From Acidimicrobiales bacterium (lineage in GTDB: Bacteria; Actinomycetota; Acidimicrobiia; Acidimicrobiales; RAAP-2), in NCBI GenBank assembly GCA_017883025.1, contig JADGOH010000013.1:1-51828 (forward strand): DNA of 51,828 nt, written 5' to 3'. How positions within the stretch are numbered: the stretch's first letter is position 1; each line of letters opens with the position of its first letter. The notes beneath the pieces were generated by a model. It saw only the letters and a program-made list of their open reading frames with translations, was not told the DNA's origin and did no database searches. This document shows positions 24,628-32,877 of the stretch, piece by piece. Both the position numbers and the translations under genes were made by a program.

Positions 24628-26148
24628 TCAGTTCGTGGCCTCGGGCCGGAGCATGGGGAAGAGGATGACGTCACGGATCGCGTCCACCTCGGCCAGCAGC
24701 ATGATCAGCCGGTCGATCCCGATGCCGATCCCGGCTGTGGGCGGCAGGCCGTATTCGAGTGCCCGCACGAAGGCCTGGTCGGCAGGATGTGCCTCGGCGT
24801 CGCCGCCCGCCTTGGCCGCCGCGCTGAATTCGAATCGCTCGGCCTGCTCCTCGGGCACGTTGAGCTCGCTGTACCCGTTGGCGAACTCCTTGGCGACGAT
24901 GCACAGCTCGAACCGGTCGGCCATCGTCGGGTCGCCAGCCGTGTGACGGGCGAGCGGGGACACCTCGACCGGGAACCCGACCACGAAGAGCGGGTCGACG
25001 ATGCCCGGCAGCAGGACCTGGTCGTAGAGCTCGAAGACCAGCTTGCCCGGTCCCCACCCCGGGAGCGGCGTGACCCCGTGCTCCTCGCACACGGCCCGCA
25101 GATCCTCGAGGGGGTCGGTCGGGTGGACGCGGCGGCCCAGCCGCTCCTCGAGGAGGTCGAGTAGCTGGCGGCGCGGCCACGGCCCGGCCAGGTCGATCTC
25201 GACGTCACCGGCAGCGAAGACCGTGCGGCCGGTGGCCGCCTCGGCCGCCGCCAGCACCAGCGCCTCGGTCAGTTCCATCCCGTCGGTGACGTCGCCGAGG
25301 GCCCGATAGGCCTCGAGCGCGGTGAACTCCGGGCTGTGGCGGGTCGAGACCCCTTCGTTGCGGAAGTTGCGGGCGATCTCGAAGACACGCTCGAATCCGC
25401 CGACCACCAGGCGCTTCAGGTAGAGCTCCGGGGCGATGCGGAGGCTCAGGTCGATGTCGAGCGCGTTGGCATGGGTGAAGAAGGGGCGGGCGATGGCCCC
25501 GCCCGCCTGGGGCTGCAGGATGGGCGTCTCGACCTCGACGTAGTGCTCGGACTCCATGAGGCGGCGCATGGCGGCAATGGCCGCGAATCGGATCTCGAAC
25601 ACCCGTCGGCTGTCGGGGTTGGCCAGCAGGTCGACCTCGCGCTGGCGGTAGCGGGTGTCCGTCTCGGTCAGGCCGTGCCACTTGTCGGGGAGCGGCCGGA
25701 GCGCCTTGGACAAGAGCCACAGCTCCGTGGTGTCGACCGACAATTCGCCGCGGCGGCTGGTGATGACCTCGCCCTCGGCACCGATCCAGTCGCCCAGGTC
25801 GACCGATTCGAGGACCACTGCGGCCTGGCCCGACAGCGACGTCGCCTGGAGGAGCAGCTGGATCGAGCCCGACGTGTCGGCGACCGTGGCGAAGGAGAGC
25901 TTGCCGTGGCGGCGCACCGCCGTGACCCGCCCGGCCAGCCGTACGCGCTCACCGGTGCGGGCGTCGGGCTCGAGGTCGGCGTGGCGGTCGTGGAGCTCGG
26001 CGGCCAGCGCCGTCCGGTCGAACCGTGCCGGATACGGGTCGATCCCCTGGTCGGCGAGCGTCTCGCGCTTCCTGCGTCGTTCGGCGATGAGGGCGTCGAG
26101 CGTCGGCGCGGCAGCGTCCTCGGACGGCGGGTCGGTCTCGTTGGTCAC
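24628..26148 (-). CDS. lysS: Lysyl-tRNA synthetase, class II
   Basis: 506 residues. An N-terminal OB-fold anticodon-binding domain (VRLAGRVTAVRRHGKLSFATVAD) precedes the catalytic core with class II motif 2 (IARNFRNEGVSTRHSPEFT) and motif 3 (GIGIGIDRLIMLL). LysRS-specific segments include RYRQREVDLLAN and VVGGFERVFEIARNFRN. GTG at 26148 has GAGGA eight bases upstream. A tRNA-Lys gene is divergent 154 nt away. Confidence 0.96.
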   Translation of the reverse strand: MTNETDPPSEDAAAPTLDALIAERRRKRETLADQGIDPYPARFDRTALAAELHDRHADLEPDARTGERVRLAGRVTAVRRHGKLSFATVADTSGSIQLLLQATSLSGQAAVVLESVDLGDWIGAEGEVITSRRGELSVDTTELWLLSKALRPLPDKWHGLTETDTRYRQREVDLLANPDSRRVFEIRFAAIAAMRRLMESEHYVEVETPILQPQAGGAIARPFFTHANALDIDLSLRIAPELYLKRLVVGGFERVFEIARNFRNEGVSTRHSPEFTALEAYRALGDVTDGMELTEALVLAAAEAATGRTVFAAGDVEIDLAGPWPRRQLLDLLEERLGRRVHPTDPLEDLRAVCEEHGVTPLPGWGPGKLVFELYDQVLLPGIVDPLFVVGFPVEVSPLARHTAGDPTMADRFELCIVAKEFANGYSELNVPEEQAERFEFSAAAKAGGDAEAHPADQAFVRALEYGLPPTAGIGIGIDRLIMLLAEVDAIRDVILFPMLRPEATN

Positions 26149-26302
26149 GGCTGGTTCCTCGTTCGAAGGGGATCCGCCGGCGGTGACGGAACCCGCCGCG
26201 GCGGCGCCATCTTAGGAGAGGCGCCTGGTCCGACCCGGCCCGGTCCGCCATCGACGGTGCCTGCGGCCCACACCGACCGTGGCCGGGTCGTATGCTGCCC
26301 TC

Positions 26303-26378
26303 GCGCCCCTAGCTCAACGGTGGAGCACCGGATTCTTAATCCGGAGGTTGGGTGGTTCGAGTCCCCCGGGGCGCACCA
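26303..26378 (+). tRNA. tRNA-Lys (anticodon CTT)
   Basis: 76 nt. Acceptor GCGCCCC/GGGGCGC, discriminator A, encoded CCA. Anticodon arm CCGGA-TTCTTAA-TCCGG gives CTT (reads AAG). The D arm GCTC/GAGC has a short 7-nt loop. The T stem GGTGG/CCCCC contains one T-C mismatch, slightly unusual. TATGCT at 26291-26296 is a suitable -10. Confidence 0.93.
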
Positions 26379-26425
26379 GTAGAAGCGGGACCGACACGAC
26401 CAGCGGCACGACCCGGCAGGGAGCG

Positions 26426-27283
26426 TCAGCCGACCCGGATCACGGACAGGTCCCGTCCGACGGTGACCCGCCCGGTGAAGCCGCCCTGGCGCACGTCGGC
26501 CACGAAGCCGGCGACCTCGTCGGGGGTGTCCGGCGCCGGAATGAGGTGGGTCAGCACCAGGTGCGGCACGCCGGCCCGCTCGGCCATGGCGCCCAAGGGG
26601 ACCGTGTCGGCGTGGTAGCTGAAGATGGTCTCGATCGTGGTGCCCGCTACGGCTCCGGCCAGTGCGGTCGCCCGGCACGCCTCGTGCACGACGACGTCGG
26701 CCCCGGCGCACAACGCCTCGACCTCGGCGCAGACCCGGGTGTCGCCCGACACGACGACAGCCCCGTCGGGGGTGTCCACCCGGTAGGCGACGGCCTCCAC
26801 CGGCTCGTGGTGCACGGCGACAGCCGACACCCGGACGGATCCGTCGTCGCTCACCCATACGACCTCCGGTGTCGCCCGGACGGCGAAGGTGGTGAGCGCC
26901 ACCTCGGGTGCAGGGGCGTCGACATGGGCCATGCGCAGGGCGATGTCGTCGTCGTACGGCTCGAGCATCCGTCGGGCGAACCGCGCCGCCGCGCCTTCGG
27001 GGGCGACGATAGGGAGCGGACCGGCATCCTTCACCGGCCGGAGGATCCAGCGGGTCATGGCCACGTCGGCAAGGTCGACGAGATGGTCGCTGTGCACATG
27101 GGTGAGGAAGAGCGCGGCCAGCCGGGTGGTCGGCGTGCCTGCCTCGGACAGCCGCAGCACCGTCCCGCGGCCCGCGTCGAACTGCAGCGCCACCCGTCCG
27201 CACCGGACCAGGGTGCCCGGACCGGCCCGTCCGGGCGACGGGTGCGGCACCCCGGTCCCCGTCAGCACGACCTCGGTGGTCAT
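26426..27283 (-). CDS. Metallo-beta-lactamase-fold hydrolase, RNase Z-like
   Basis: 285 residues. Begins MTTEVVLTGTGVPHPSPGRAG, as in arylsulfatase/tRNase Z-like members; metal motif LTHVHSDHLVDL (His62, His64, Asp66, His67), then VVVSGDTRVCAE and LVLTHLIPAPDT. It likely binds two zinc ions and hydrolyses a phosphodiester, sulfate or lactone-type bond; the flexible-arm sequence of genuine tRNase Z is not evident. Its ATG overlaps the TetR stop (ATGA), so it is coupled to that regulator. Much longer upstream open frame is antisense to the monooxygenase and is rejected. Confidence 0.82.
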   Translation of the reverse strand: MTTEVVLTGTGVPHPSPGRAGPGTLVRCGRVALQFDAGRGTVLRLSEAGTPTTRLAALFLTHVHSDHLVDLADVAMTRWILRPVKDAGPLPIVAPEGAAARFARRMLEPYDDDIALRMAHVDAPAPEVALTTFAVRATPEVVWVSDDGSVRVSAVAVHHEPVEAVAYRVDTPDGAVVVSGDTRVCAEVEALCAGADVVVHEACRATALAGAVAGTTIETIFSYHADTVPLGAMAERAGVPHLVLTHLIPAPDTPDEVAGFVADVRQGGFTGRVTVGRDLSVIRVG

Positions 27284-27933
27284 TGGTGGCTCGGCGACCC
27301 GTGGCCGCCGGGGAGGAGGATCGACAGCACACTCGCCACGTGGGCGGCGGTGCCGGTGGGCCCCCGGTCGCCCCCCAACAGGTGCAGCATCGGCTCGTTC
27401 GCGAAGTGCAGGGCCCCGTAGCTCGTGATGACCTCCCAGACCTCGTCGGCCGTCAGCACGGCTCCGGCACCGGACGCCCGGACCGCCGCCCACTGCGCGC
27501 CGACCGCACCGCGCCGAGGAGCCAGGTGGGCGGCAACGAGCCACTCCAGGCGAGGCGACGACGCCGTCGCCTCGAGGTTGATGATCCGGTTGAGCTCGGG
27601 ATGGTCGGCCGAGAACCGGAGGAACCCCCGGACCATCCGGGCGAACAACTCCACCTGGTCGCCCGCGCCCGGCGTCGGGGTGGGCACCGGGCCGAGCAAC
27701 GCGAACAGCTGGTCGACGGTGGCCCGCCAGAGGTGCTCCTTGGAGGTGAAGTGGTAGTTGATCTGGGGTTGGTGCGCTCCGGCCCGGGCGGCGATCCGAC
27801 GGGTGGACGCGCCGTCGTACCCGTGGGACCCGAACTCGACGGCGGCGGCCGCCAACAAGTCGGCGCTGACGTCCGCTGGGCGTCGGCGGGTCCGCCGCAG
27901 CGGCGGGGCGGCGATCGTCGTGGCGCGGACCAT
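27280..27933 (-). CDS. TetR-family transcriptional regulator
   Basis: 217 residues. HTH with GASTRRIAARAGAHQPQINY and HFTSKEHLW (about residues 41-69). The C-terminal domain resembles TetR_C families that repress aromatic or xenobiotic catabolism. It is divergent from an FAD monooxygenase, with a perfect palindrome in the shared promoter region starting 14 nt before its own start codon: likely an autoregulated repressor of both units (inference). Confidence 0.88.
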   Translation of the reverse strand: MVRATTIAAPPLRRTRRRPADVSADLLAAAAVEFGSHGYDGASTRRIAARAGAHQPQINYHFTSKEHLWRATVDQLFALLGPVPTPTPGAGDQVELFARMVRGFLRFSADHPELNRIINLEATASSPRLEWLVAAHLAPRRGAVGAQWAAVRASGAGAVLTADEVWEVITSYGALHFANEPMLHLLGGDRGPTGTAAHVASVLSILLPGGHGSPSHQ

Positions 27934-27946
27934 CGCCGGACAGTAC

Positions 27947-27970
27947 TCTTGTTATCGGTCGATAACAAGA
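27947..27970. promoter_or_regulatory. Perfect 24-bp palindromic operator in a divergent promoter
   Basis: TCTTGTTATCG-gt-CGATAACAAGA: 11-bp perfect arms around a 2-nt centre, in the 64-nt gap between the TetR gene and the FAD monooxygenase. Size, symmetry and AT-rich arms in a GC-rich genome are characteristic of TetR operators. Confidence 0.82.
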
Positions 27971-27997
27971 AGCCGGCCCCCAACCGCGGAGTTCCCC

Positions 27998-29470
27998 ATG
28001 ACACCAGCCACCGGCACCTCGTCCGGCGGGCCACCCGAGTTCGACCTGCTGGTCGTCGGCATGGGGCCGACGGGGGCGACCCTGGCCGGCCTGGCCGCGA
28101 GGCGGGGCCTGCGGGTCGTGGCCGTGGAGCGGGACGCCGCGTTGTTCCCCCTCCCCCGGGCGGTCCAGTGCGACCACGAGGTCCTGCGCATCCTGCAGGA
28201 GCTGGGCTGTGCCGACGAGGTCCTGGACGACTGCATCATCAACGCCGGCATGGACTTCCTGGCCGCCGACCGGCAGGTGCTGCTCTCCTTCAGCGTCCCC
28301 GGAGAGGCGCCCACCGGATGGCCGACGTCGGTCTTCTTCCACCAGCCCACATTCGAGGCCGTCCTGCGACGCACCGTGGCGGCACTCGGCGTCGACGTCC
28401 GACTGGGGTGTGGCGTGGCGACCCTCGACCAGGACGACGGCGGCGTCCATGCCGTCCTCGAGGACGGCCGTACCGTCCGGGCCCGCTGGGCCGTGGGCTG
28501 TGACGGTGCCCGGTCCGCCACACGCCGGACGATCGGAACGGGCCTGCGTGACACCGGGTTCGAGGAGTCCTGGCTCGTGGTGGACCTGATCCTGCCGGAC
28601 GGAGCGCCCGACCTGGCCGACCGGTGTCTGCAGGTGTGCGACCCGGCGCGGCCCCACACGCTCGTGCCGATGCCGGGCCGACGGTTCCGGTTCGAGTTCA
28701 TGCTCCTGCCCGGCGAGGACCCGGTGGCCATCCAGGCGCCGGGCGTCATCACCGGCCTCGTCAGCGGTTGGGTCGACCCGGTGCTGGTCGAGGTCGAACG
28801 AGCCGCGGTCTACACGTTCCACGGTCTGGTAGCCGCCACCTGGCGGGACCGACGGGTGTTCGTGGCCGGGGACGCCGCCCACCAGACGCCACCCTTCCTC
28901 GGCCAGGGCATGTGCGCCGGGTTGCGGGACGCCGCCAATCTGGCCTGGAAGCTGGCCGCGGTCGCGTCGGGTGCGCCGGACTGGCTGCTCGACACCTACC
29001 AGGTCGAGCGTGAGCCGCACGCCCGGACGGTGATCGACCTGGCCGTCGAGTTCGGCAGGCTCATCTGCACGACCGACCCGGTGGTGGCGGCCGAGCGTGA
29101 CGCAGCGATGTCCGCCGAGCGCTCCGAGCCCACCGAGGTACCGACGCTGCTGCCGCCGCTGGCGGCCGGAGTGGCAGTGGGTGCGGGCGGCGGCGACCTC
29201 AGCTCCCAGCCCCGGATCGACGGCCGGCGGATGGACGACCTGACGGGCACGGGGTTCGTCCTGGTCGCTGCCCGCCCGCCCGCCATCGGGTCGCCGGCGT
29301 CCGACTGGTGGGCGCGCCACGGCACCGTGCTCGACGCCACGGTGCACCCGGAGCTGACCGGGTTGCTCGACGGCGAGCCGGCGTGCGTCCTGCGCCCCGA
29401 CCGCTACGTGCTCGGTCGGGGCTCGGTCGACGAGCTCACGTCGCTCGCCGGGCGGCTGCTCGGGTCATGA
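27998..29470 (+). CDS. FAD-dependent aromatic monooxygenase (PheA/MhpA-like)
   Basis: 490 residues. FAD ADP-binding motif LLVVGMGPTGATLAGLAARR (about 18-37), the DG motif VGCDGARSATRR and the second FAD motif VFVAGDAAHQTPPFLGQGM, in the order of class A flavoprotein hydroxylases such as 3-(3-hydroxyphenyl)propionate hydroxylase. It would use NAD(P)H and O2 to hydroxylate a phenolic or polyketide-like substrate. ATG 27998 follows GGAG and lies 27 nt after the operator. It is controlled by the divergent TetR (inference); substrate unknown. Confidence 0.88.
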   Translation: MTPATGTSSGGPPEFDLLVVGMGPTGATLAGLAARRGLRVVAVERDAALFPLPRAVQCDHEVLRILQELGCADEVLDDCIINAGMDFLAADRQVLLSFSVPGEAPTGWPTSVFFHQPTFEAVLRRTVAALGVDVRLGCGVATLDQDDGGVHAVLEDGRTVRARWAVGCDGARSATRRTIGTGLRDTGFEESWLVVDLILPDGAPDLADRCLQVCDPARPHTLVPMPGRRFRFEFMLLPGEDPVAIQAPGVITGLVSGWVDPVLVEVERAAVYTFHGLVAATWRDRRVFVAGDAAHQTPPFLGQGMCAGLRDAANLAWKLAAVASGAPDWLLDTYQVEREPHARTVIDLAVEFGRLICTTDPVVAAERDAAMSAERSEPTEVPTLLPPLAAGVAVGAGGGDLSSQPRIDGRRMDDLTGTGFVLVAARPPAIGSPASDWWARHGTVLDATVHPELTGLLDGEPACVLRPDRYVLGRGSVDELTSLAGRLLGS

Positions 29471-29478
29471 GTCGGCCG

Positions 29479-29504
29479 GCCGGCCCCCTGATGGGGTCCC
29501 CGGC
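29479..29504. terminator. Hairpin between convergent monooxygenase and metallo-hydrolase genes
   Basis: GCCGG-CCCC and GGGG-tc-CCCGGC can pair across a tetranucleotide loop in the 36-nt gap between convergent stops. Confidence 0.45.
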
Positions 29505-29506
29505 GT

Positions 29507-30508
29507 TCAGGAGTCTGGCGTGACCGCCCCGCCGGCCGGAGGCCGCCCCACCAGCCAGCGCCGGAGGCCGGCGGCGTTGGAGTGGACCCCGTTCATCACC
29601 TCGAGCTTCTCGCGGTGCTCCTCGGGCACGCCGTCCAGGTCCGACTCGAAGGTCGCCGACAGCGCCGCGGCGATGTCCGCGCCGTCGCGGAACGCGCCCT
29701 CGGCCACCGACGCCCACCGCCGCAGCGTGCCGTCGGCCTCGTCCAGGACGTCGAGCGGGTCGGCCAGGAGCCCGTAGTGGGCGAGGGCGAGCCCGGTCGG
29801 CCGCCGGGCGGCGAACTTTCCCAGCGACTGCAGGGCGAGGTCGAGGTCGAAGTCGGGCGGCGGCGTCGACGGCCGTAGCACGCCGCCATCGGGCAGCTTC
29901 ACCCCGACGGCGTCACCGACGAACATGGTGCCGCTCCAGTTGTCGTGCAGTCCGAGATGGTGCTTGGCGTGGCCGGGCGAGTCGACCGCCGTCAGGAAGC
30001 GGTTGGCGCTGACTCGGATCTCCTCCCCGTCCTCCAGGACGTGGATGCGCTCGGACGGCGTGGGGTCGAGCCGTCCGTAGAGGGAGTCGAGCAGCGGGCC
30101 ATAGACACGGGCCGCCGAGTCGACCAGCCGTGTGGGGTCGACCAGGTGCCGGGCGCCCTTGGGGTGGACGTAGACGGTTGCCCCGGGGAACGCCCGGGCC
30201 ACGTCGCCCACGCCACCGGCGTGGTCCAGGTGGATGTGGGTCACCACCACCCCGGCCAGGTCGTCGGGACCGAGGCCGAGGCGGTCGAGGTGGGCGAGGA
30301 GCGAGGGAACCGAGCTCTGGCTGCCCGTCTCGACGAGTACCGGCGCATCGCCTTCGATCAGGTAGCCAGCGGTGACCCGCTCCCACCCGCCGAGGAGGGT
30401 GTCGAGCTCGAGCACGCCCTCGGCGATCCTGGCGCCCGTCGGCGGGGGGGGCGCGTCGTCGGCGCCCTGCCGGTGTCCGCCGGGACCATGGTGGTGCTTG
30501 CCGCTCAT
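29507..30508 (-). CDS. Metallo-beta-lactamase-fold hydrolase
   Basis: 333 residues. Zinc motif VVTHIHLDHAGGVGDVARAF (His-x-His-x-Asp-His), then FLTAVDSPGHAKHHLGL (third metal His) and GTMFVGDAVGVKLPDG. The N-terminal 25 residues are a His/Gly/Pro-rich tail. The general fold is a glyoxalase II-like hydrolase; substrate unknown. Its start lies 7 nt after the stop of the GH15 gene upstream, so the two are probably co-transcribed. Confidence 0.83.
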   Translation of the reverse strand: MSGKHHHGPGGHRQGADDAPPPPTGARIAEGVLELDTLLGGWERVTAGYLIEGDAPVLVETGSQSSVPSLLAHLDRLGLGPDDLAGVVVTHIHLDHAGGVGDVARAFPGATVYVHPKGARHLVDPTRLVDSAARVYGPLLDSLYGRLDPTPSERIHVLEDGEEIRVSANRFLTAVDSPGHAKHHLGLHDNWSGTMFVGDAVGVKLPDGGVLRPSTPPPDFDLDLALQSLGKFAARRPTGLALAHYGLLADPLDVLDEADGTLRRWASVAEGAFRDGADIAAALSATFESDLDGVPEEHREKLEVMNGVHSNAAGLRRWLVGRPPAGGAVTPDS

Positions 30509-30515
30509 CGGCCAC

Positions 30516-32816
30516 TCACCGGCGCTTCGACGCGGCCTTGGCAGCGGTGGGCGCCGCCGAGGCCGCCTTCGACGTGGTCTTCCTCGCGGTGGCCTTCGTT
30601 GCGGTGGCCTTCTTCGTCGTCGTGGCCTTCGTTGCGTTGGCCTTCGTTGCGTTGGCCTTCGTCGACGTGGCCTTCGTTGCGGTGGCCTTCTTCGTCGTCG
30701 TGGCCTTCGTTGCGGTGGCCTTCGTTGCGGTGGCCTTCGTTGCGGTGGCCTTCTTCGTCGTCGTGGCCTTCGCGGTAGCGGCCTTCGTCGACGCAGCCGC
30801 CTTCGAGGCGGTGGCCTTCGCCGTCGGCCTCTTCGGCACCTCGCGCTGGACCGACCGCTTCCTGGTCGGCCGCGACAGATTGGGGAGTCCGGGCCGCGGC
30901 GGCGGGCGGACCCCGGTCCGTCCGACGAGGTCCCGCAGAACCGGACCGGCCATGGACGTACTCATGTGGCGTACGGCCAGTCCGGTCGGCCGGCCGCCGG
31001 TCAGGGCCTGGCGGGCGAGGCCGCGGAATACATGGTCCGCGCTCGGCTTGCGGTGGCCGGTGATCTTGGCCGCCGAGTTGACCAGCGACACGTGCGAGAA
31101 CGCCTGGGGGAAGTTGCCCACCAGTCGGCCGGCGATCGGGTCGTACTCCTCGGACAGGAGGCCCAGGTCGTTGCGGAGATCGAGAAGGCGCTCGAGGAGC
31201 TGTCTGGCCTCGTGCTCGCGCCCGAGCAACGACAGGCAGTCGGCCAGCCAGAAGGAGCACGCGAGGAACGCCCCCTCACGACCGGTGAGCCCGTCGACAT
31301 CGCCCGTGTCGGCGGTGCGGTAGCGGAGGACGAAGTCCCCCTCCATCAGCTCGCGCTCGATCGCCTCGATCGTCCCCCGCACCCGCGGGTCGGTGGCCGG
31401 CAGGAACCCGACCATCGGGATCATGAGCAGGCTGGCATCGAGCTGGTCCGATCCGTAGTACTGGGTGAACGACCCCGAGGAAGCGTTGAAACCCAGCTCG
31501 CAGACCTGGTCGTGGATCTCCTTGCGGATAGCCCGCCACCGGTCGACCGGCCCCTCCATGTGGAAGCCCTCGACCGTCTTGATGGCGCTGTCGAAGGCCA
31601 CCCAGGCCATCACCTTGGAGTGGGTGAAGTGGCGGCGCGGGCCGCGCACCTCCCAGATGCCGTCGTCCGGCTCCCGCCACCCTTCCTCCAGGAACGCCAG
31701 CAGCGTCAACTGCAGCTCCCATGCGGCGTCGGCGTCGGGGTCGTCGGGCTGGACCGACTCGTAGAGCGCGGACAGGACCTCGCCGTAGACGTCCAGTTGG
31801 TACTGGCCGGCGGCCGCGTTGCCGATCCGGACCGGCCGGGATCCCTCGTAGCCCGGGAGCCAGTCGACCTCCCACTCGTCGAGGCGACGCTCGCCGGCCG
31901 CTCCGTACATGATCTGCAGCTGTGACGGGTCGCCGGCTGTCGCCCGCAGCAGCCAGCTCCGCCAGGCCATCGCTTCCTGGTAGTAGCCGCCCCGCATCAG
32001 CGACTCGAGGGTGAGGGTGGCATCCCGCAGCCAGCAGAACCGGTAGTCCCAGTTCCGCTCGCCGCCGAGCGTCTCGGGCAGCGACGTCGTCGGGGCGGCC
32101 ACGATCCCCCCGGTCGGCTCGTAGGTGAGGGCCTTCAGGGTGATGAGCGACCGGACCACCGCGTCGCGGTACTCGCCCCCGTAGGTGCACTGGGCCGCCC
32201 ACTCCTCCCACCACTGCTGGGTGTCCTCGATGGCGTAGTTGGCGTCCACCGGCCGGGGCGGGGACTCGTTGGCCGGGAACCACGAGAGGGAGAACGGGAC
32301 GGACTGGCCCTCGGACACCGTGAACTCGGCCACCGTCGACAGCTCATTGCCCTCCGTGGCCACCGTGGTCCACAGCGACAGCGCGTCGGGTCCGGCCACG
32401 GCGGTGAGTGTGCCGTCCGTCCGGCGCACCCACGGGACCACCTGCCCGTAGCCGAAGCGGATGGTCAGCTGCATCTCCATCGTGACCTTGCCCATGACCC
32501 CCTCGACCAGGCGGACGACCTCGGGATGCCGCTGGCGGATGGGCATACAGTCGACGATGCGCACGGTCCCCTCTTCGGTCACGAACTCCGACTCGAGCAC
32601 CAGGGTGTCGCCGCGGTAGTGCCGGTGGGTGGCCCGTTCCACCCCTTTCGGCGCCAGCTTCCACGAGCCGTGGTCCTCGGTGCCCAGCAGTTTGGCGAAG
32701 CAGGCGCCCGAGTCGAACCGCGGGAGGCACAGCCAGTCGATCGAGCCGTTGCGGCCGACCAGGGCGACGGTGTGCAGGTCGCCGATGATCCCGTAGTCCT
32801 CGATGGGGAGCGCCAT
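30516..32816 (-). CDS. GH15 glycoside hydrolase with histone-H1-like C-terminal tail
   Basis: 766 residues. Residues 1-about 610 are a GH15 glucoamylase/trehalase-like enzyme: IEDYGIIGDLHTVALVGRNG and SIDWLCLPRFDSGACFA (N-terminal domain), ERNWDYRFCWLRDATLTL, DDGIWEVRGPRRHFTHSKVM (first catalytic Glu region) and LLSEEYDP with GNFPQAFSHVSLVN (second). Actinobacterial relatives act on trehalose or short alpha-glucans. The last about 105 residues are low-complexity Lys/Ala/Thr repeats (KATATKATTTKK units) like histone H1 or mycobacterial HupB tails, with a strongly positive charge. No signal peptide. The tail could bind DNA, RNA or acidic polymers; such a fusion is odd. The DNA of the tail is repetitive. 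Confidence 0.88.
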   Translation of the reverse strand: MALPIEDYGIIGDLHTVALVGRNGSIDWLCLPRFDSGACFAKLLGTEDHGSWKLAPKGVERATHRHYRGDTLVLESEFVTEEGTVRIVDCMPIRQRHPEVVRLVEGVMGKVTMEMQLTIRFGYGQVVPWVRRTDGTLTAVAGPDALSLWTTVATEGNELSTVAEFTVSEGQSVPFSLSWFPANESPPRPVDANYAIEDTQQWWEEWAAQCTYGGEYRDAVVRSLITLKALTYEPTGGIVAAPTTSLPETLGGERNWDYRFCWLRDATLTLESLMRGGYYQEAMAWRSWLLRATAGDPSQLQIMYGAAGERRLDEWEVDWLPGYEGSRPVRIGNAAAGQYQLDVYGEVLSALYESVQPDDPDADAAWELQLTLLAFLEEGWREPDDGIWEVRGPRRHFTHSKVMAWVAFDSAIKTVEGFHMEGPVDRWRAIRKEIHDQVCELGFNASSGSFTQYYGSDQLDASLLMIPMVGFLPATDPRVRGTIEAIERELMEGDFVLRYRTADTGDVDGLTGREGAFLACSFWLADCLSLLGREHEARQLLERLLDLRNDLGLLSEEYDPIAGRLVGNFPQAFSHVSLVNSAAKITGHRKPSADHVFRGLARQALTGGRPTGLAVRHMSTSMAGPVLRDLVGRTGVRPPPRPGLPNLSRPTRKRSVQREVPKRPTAKATASKAAASTKAATAKATTTKKATATKATATKATATKATTTKKATATKATSTKANATKANATKATTTKKATATKATARKTTSKAASAAPTAAKAASKRR
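30585..30800 (-). repeat. Short tandem repeats encoding the Lys/Ala/Thr tail
   Basis: 15-bp units (ttcgttgcggtggcc on the plus strand) and a longer unit containing ttcttcgtcgtcgtggcc recur about a dozen times, encoding KATAT and KATTTKK. Repeat-copy change by slippage would lengthen or shorten the tail in frame. It is not a CRISPR array: there are no spacers of constant length. Confidence 0.85.
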
Positions 32817-32877
32817 TGCTCTGTTCTACTCCCCCGCACCCCTCATCAGCCGCTTCGCCGCGCCCGGCCGGCCAGGC

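Noticed and set aside
26426-29347. Open frame of 973 codons on the minus strand
   Set aside because: Only the last 285 codons match a known fold and have a proper start (ATGA overlap at 27283). The remainder is antisense to the FAD monooxygenase and overlaps the TetR gene; it is open only because of high GC content.
30585-30800. Short repeated array, CRISPR-like at first sight
   Set aside because: Units are 15-30 bp, adjacent and without spacers, and keep codon phase. They code for the Lys/Ala/Thr tail of the GH15 protein.
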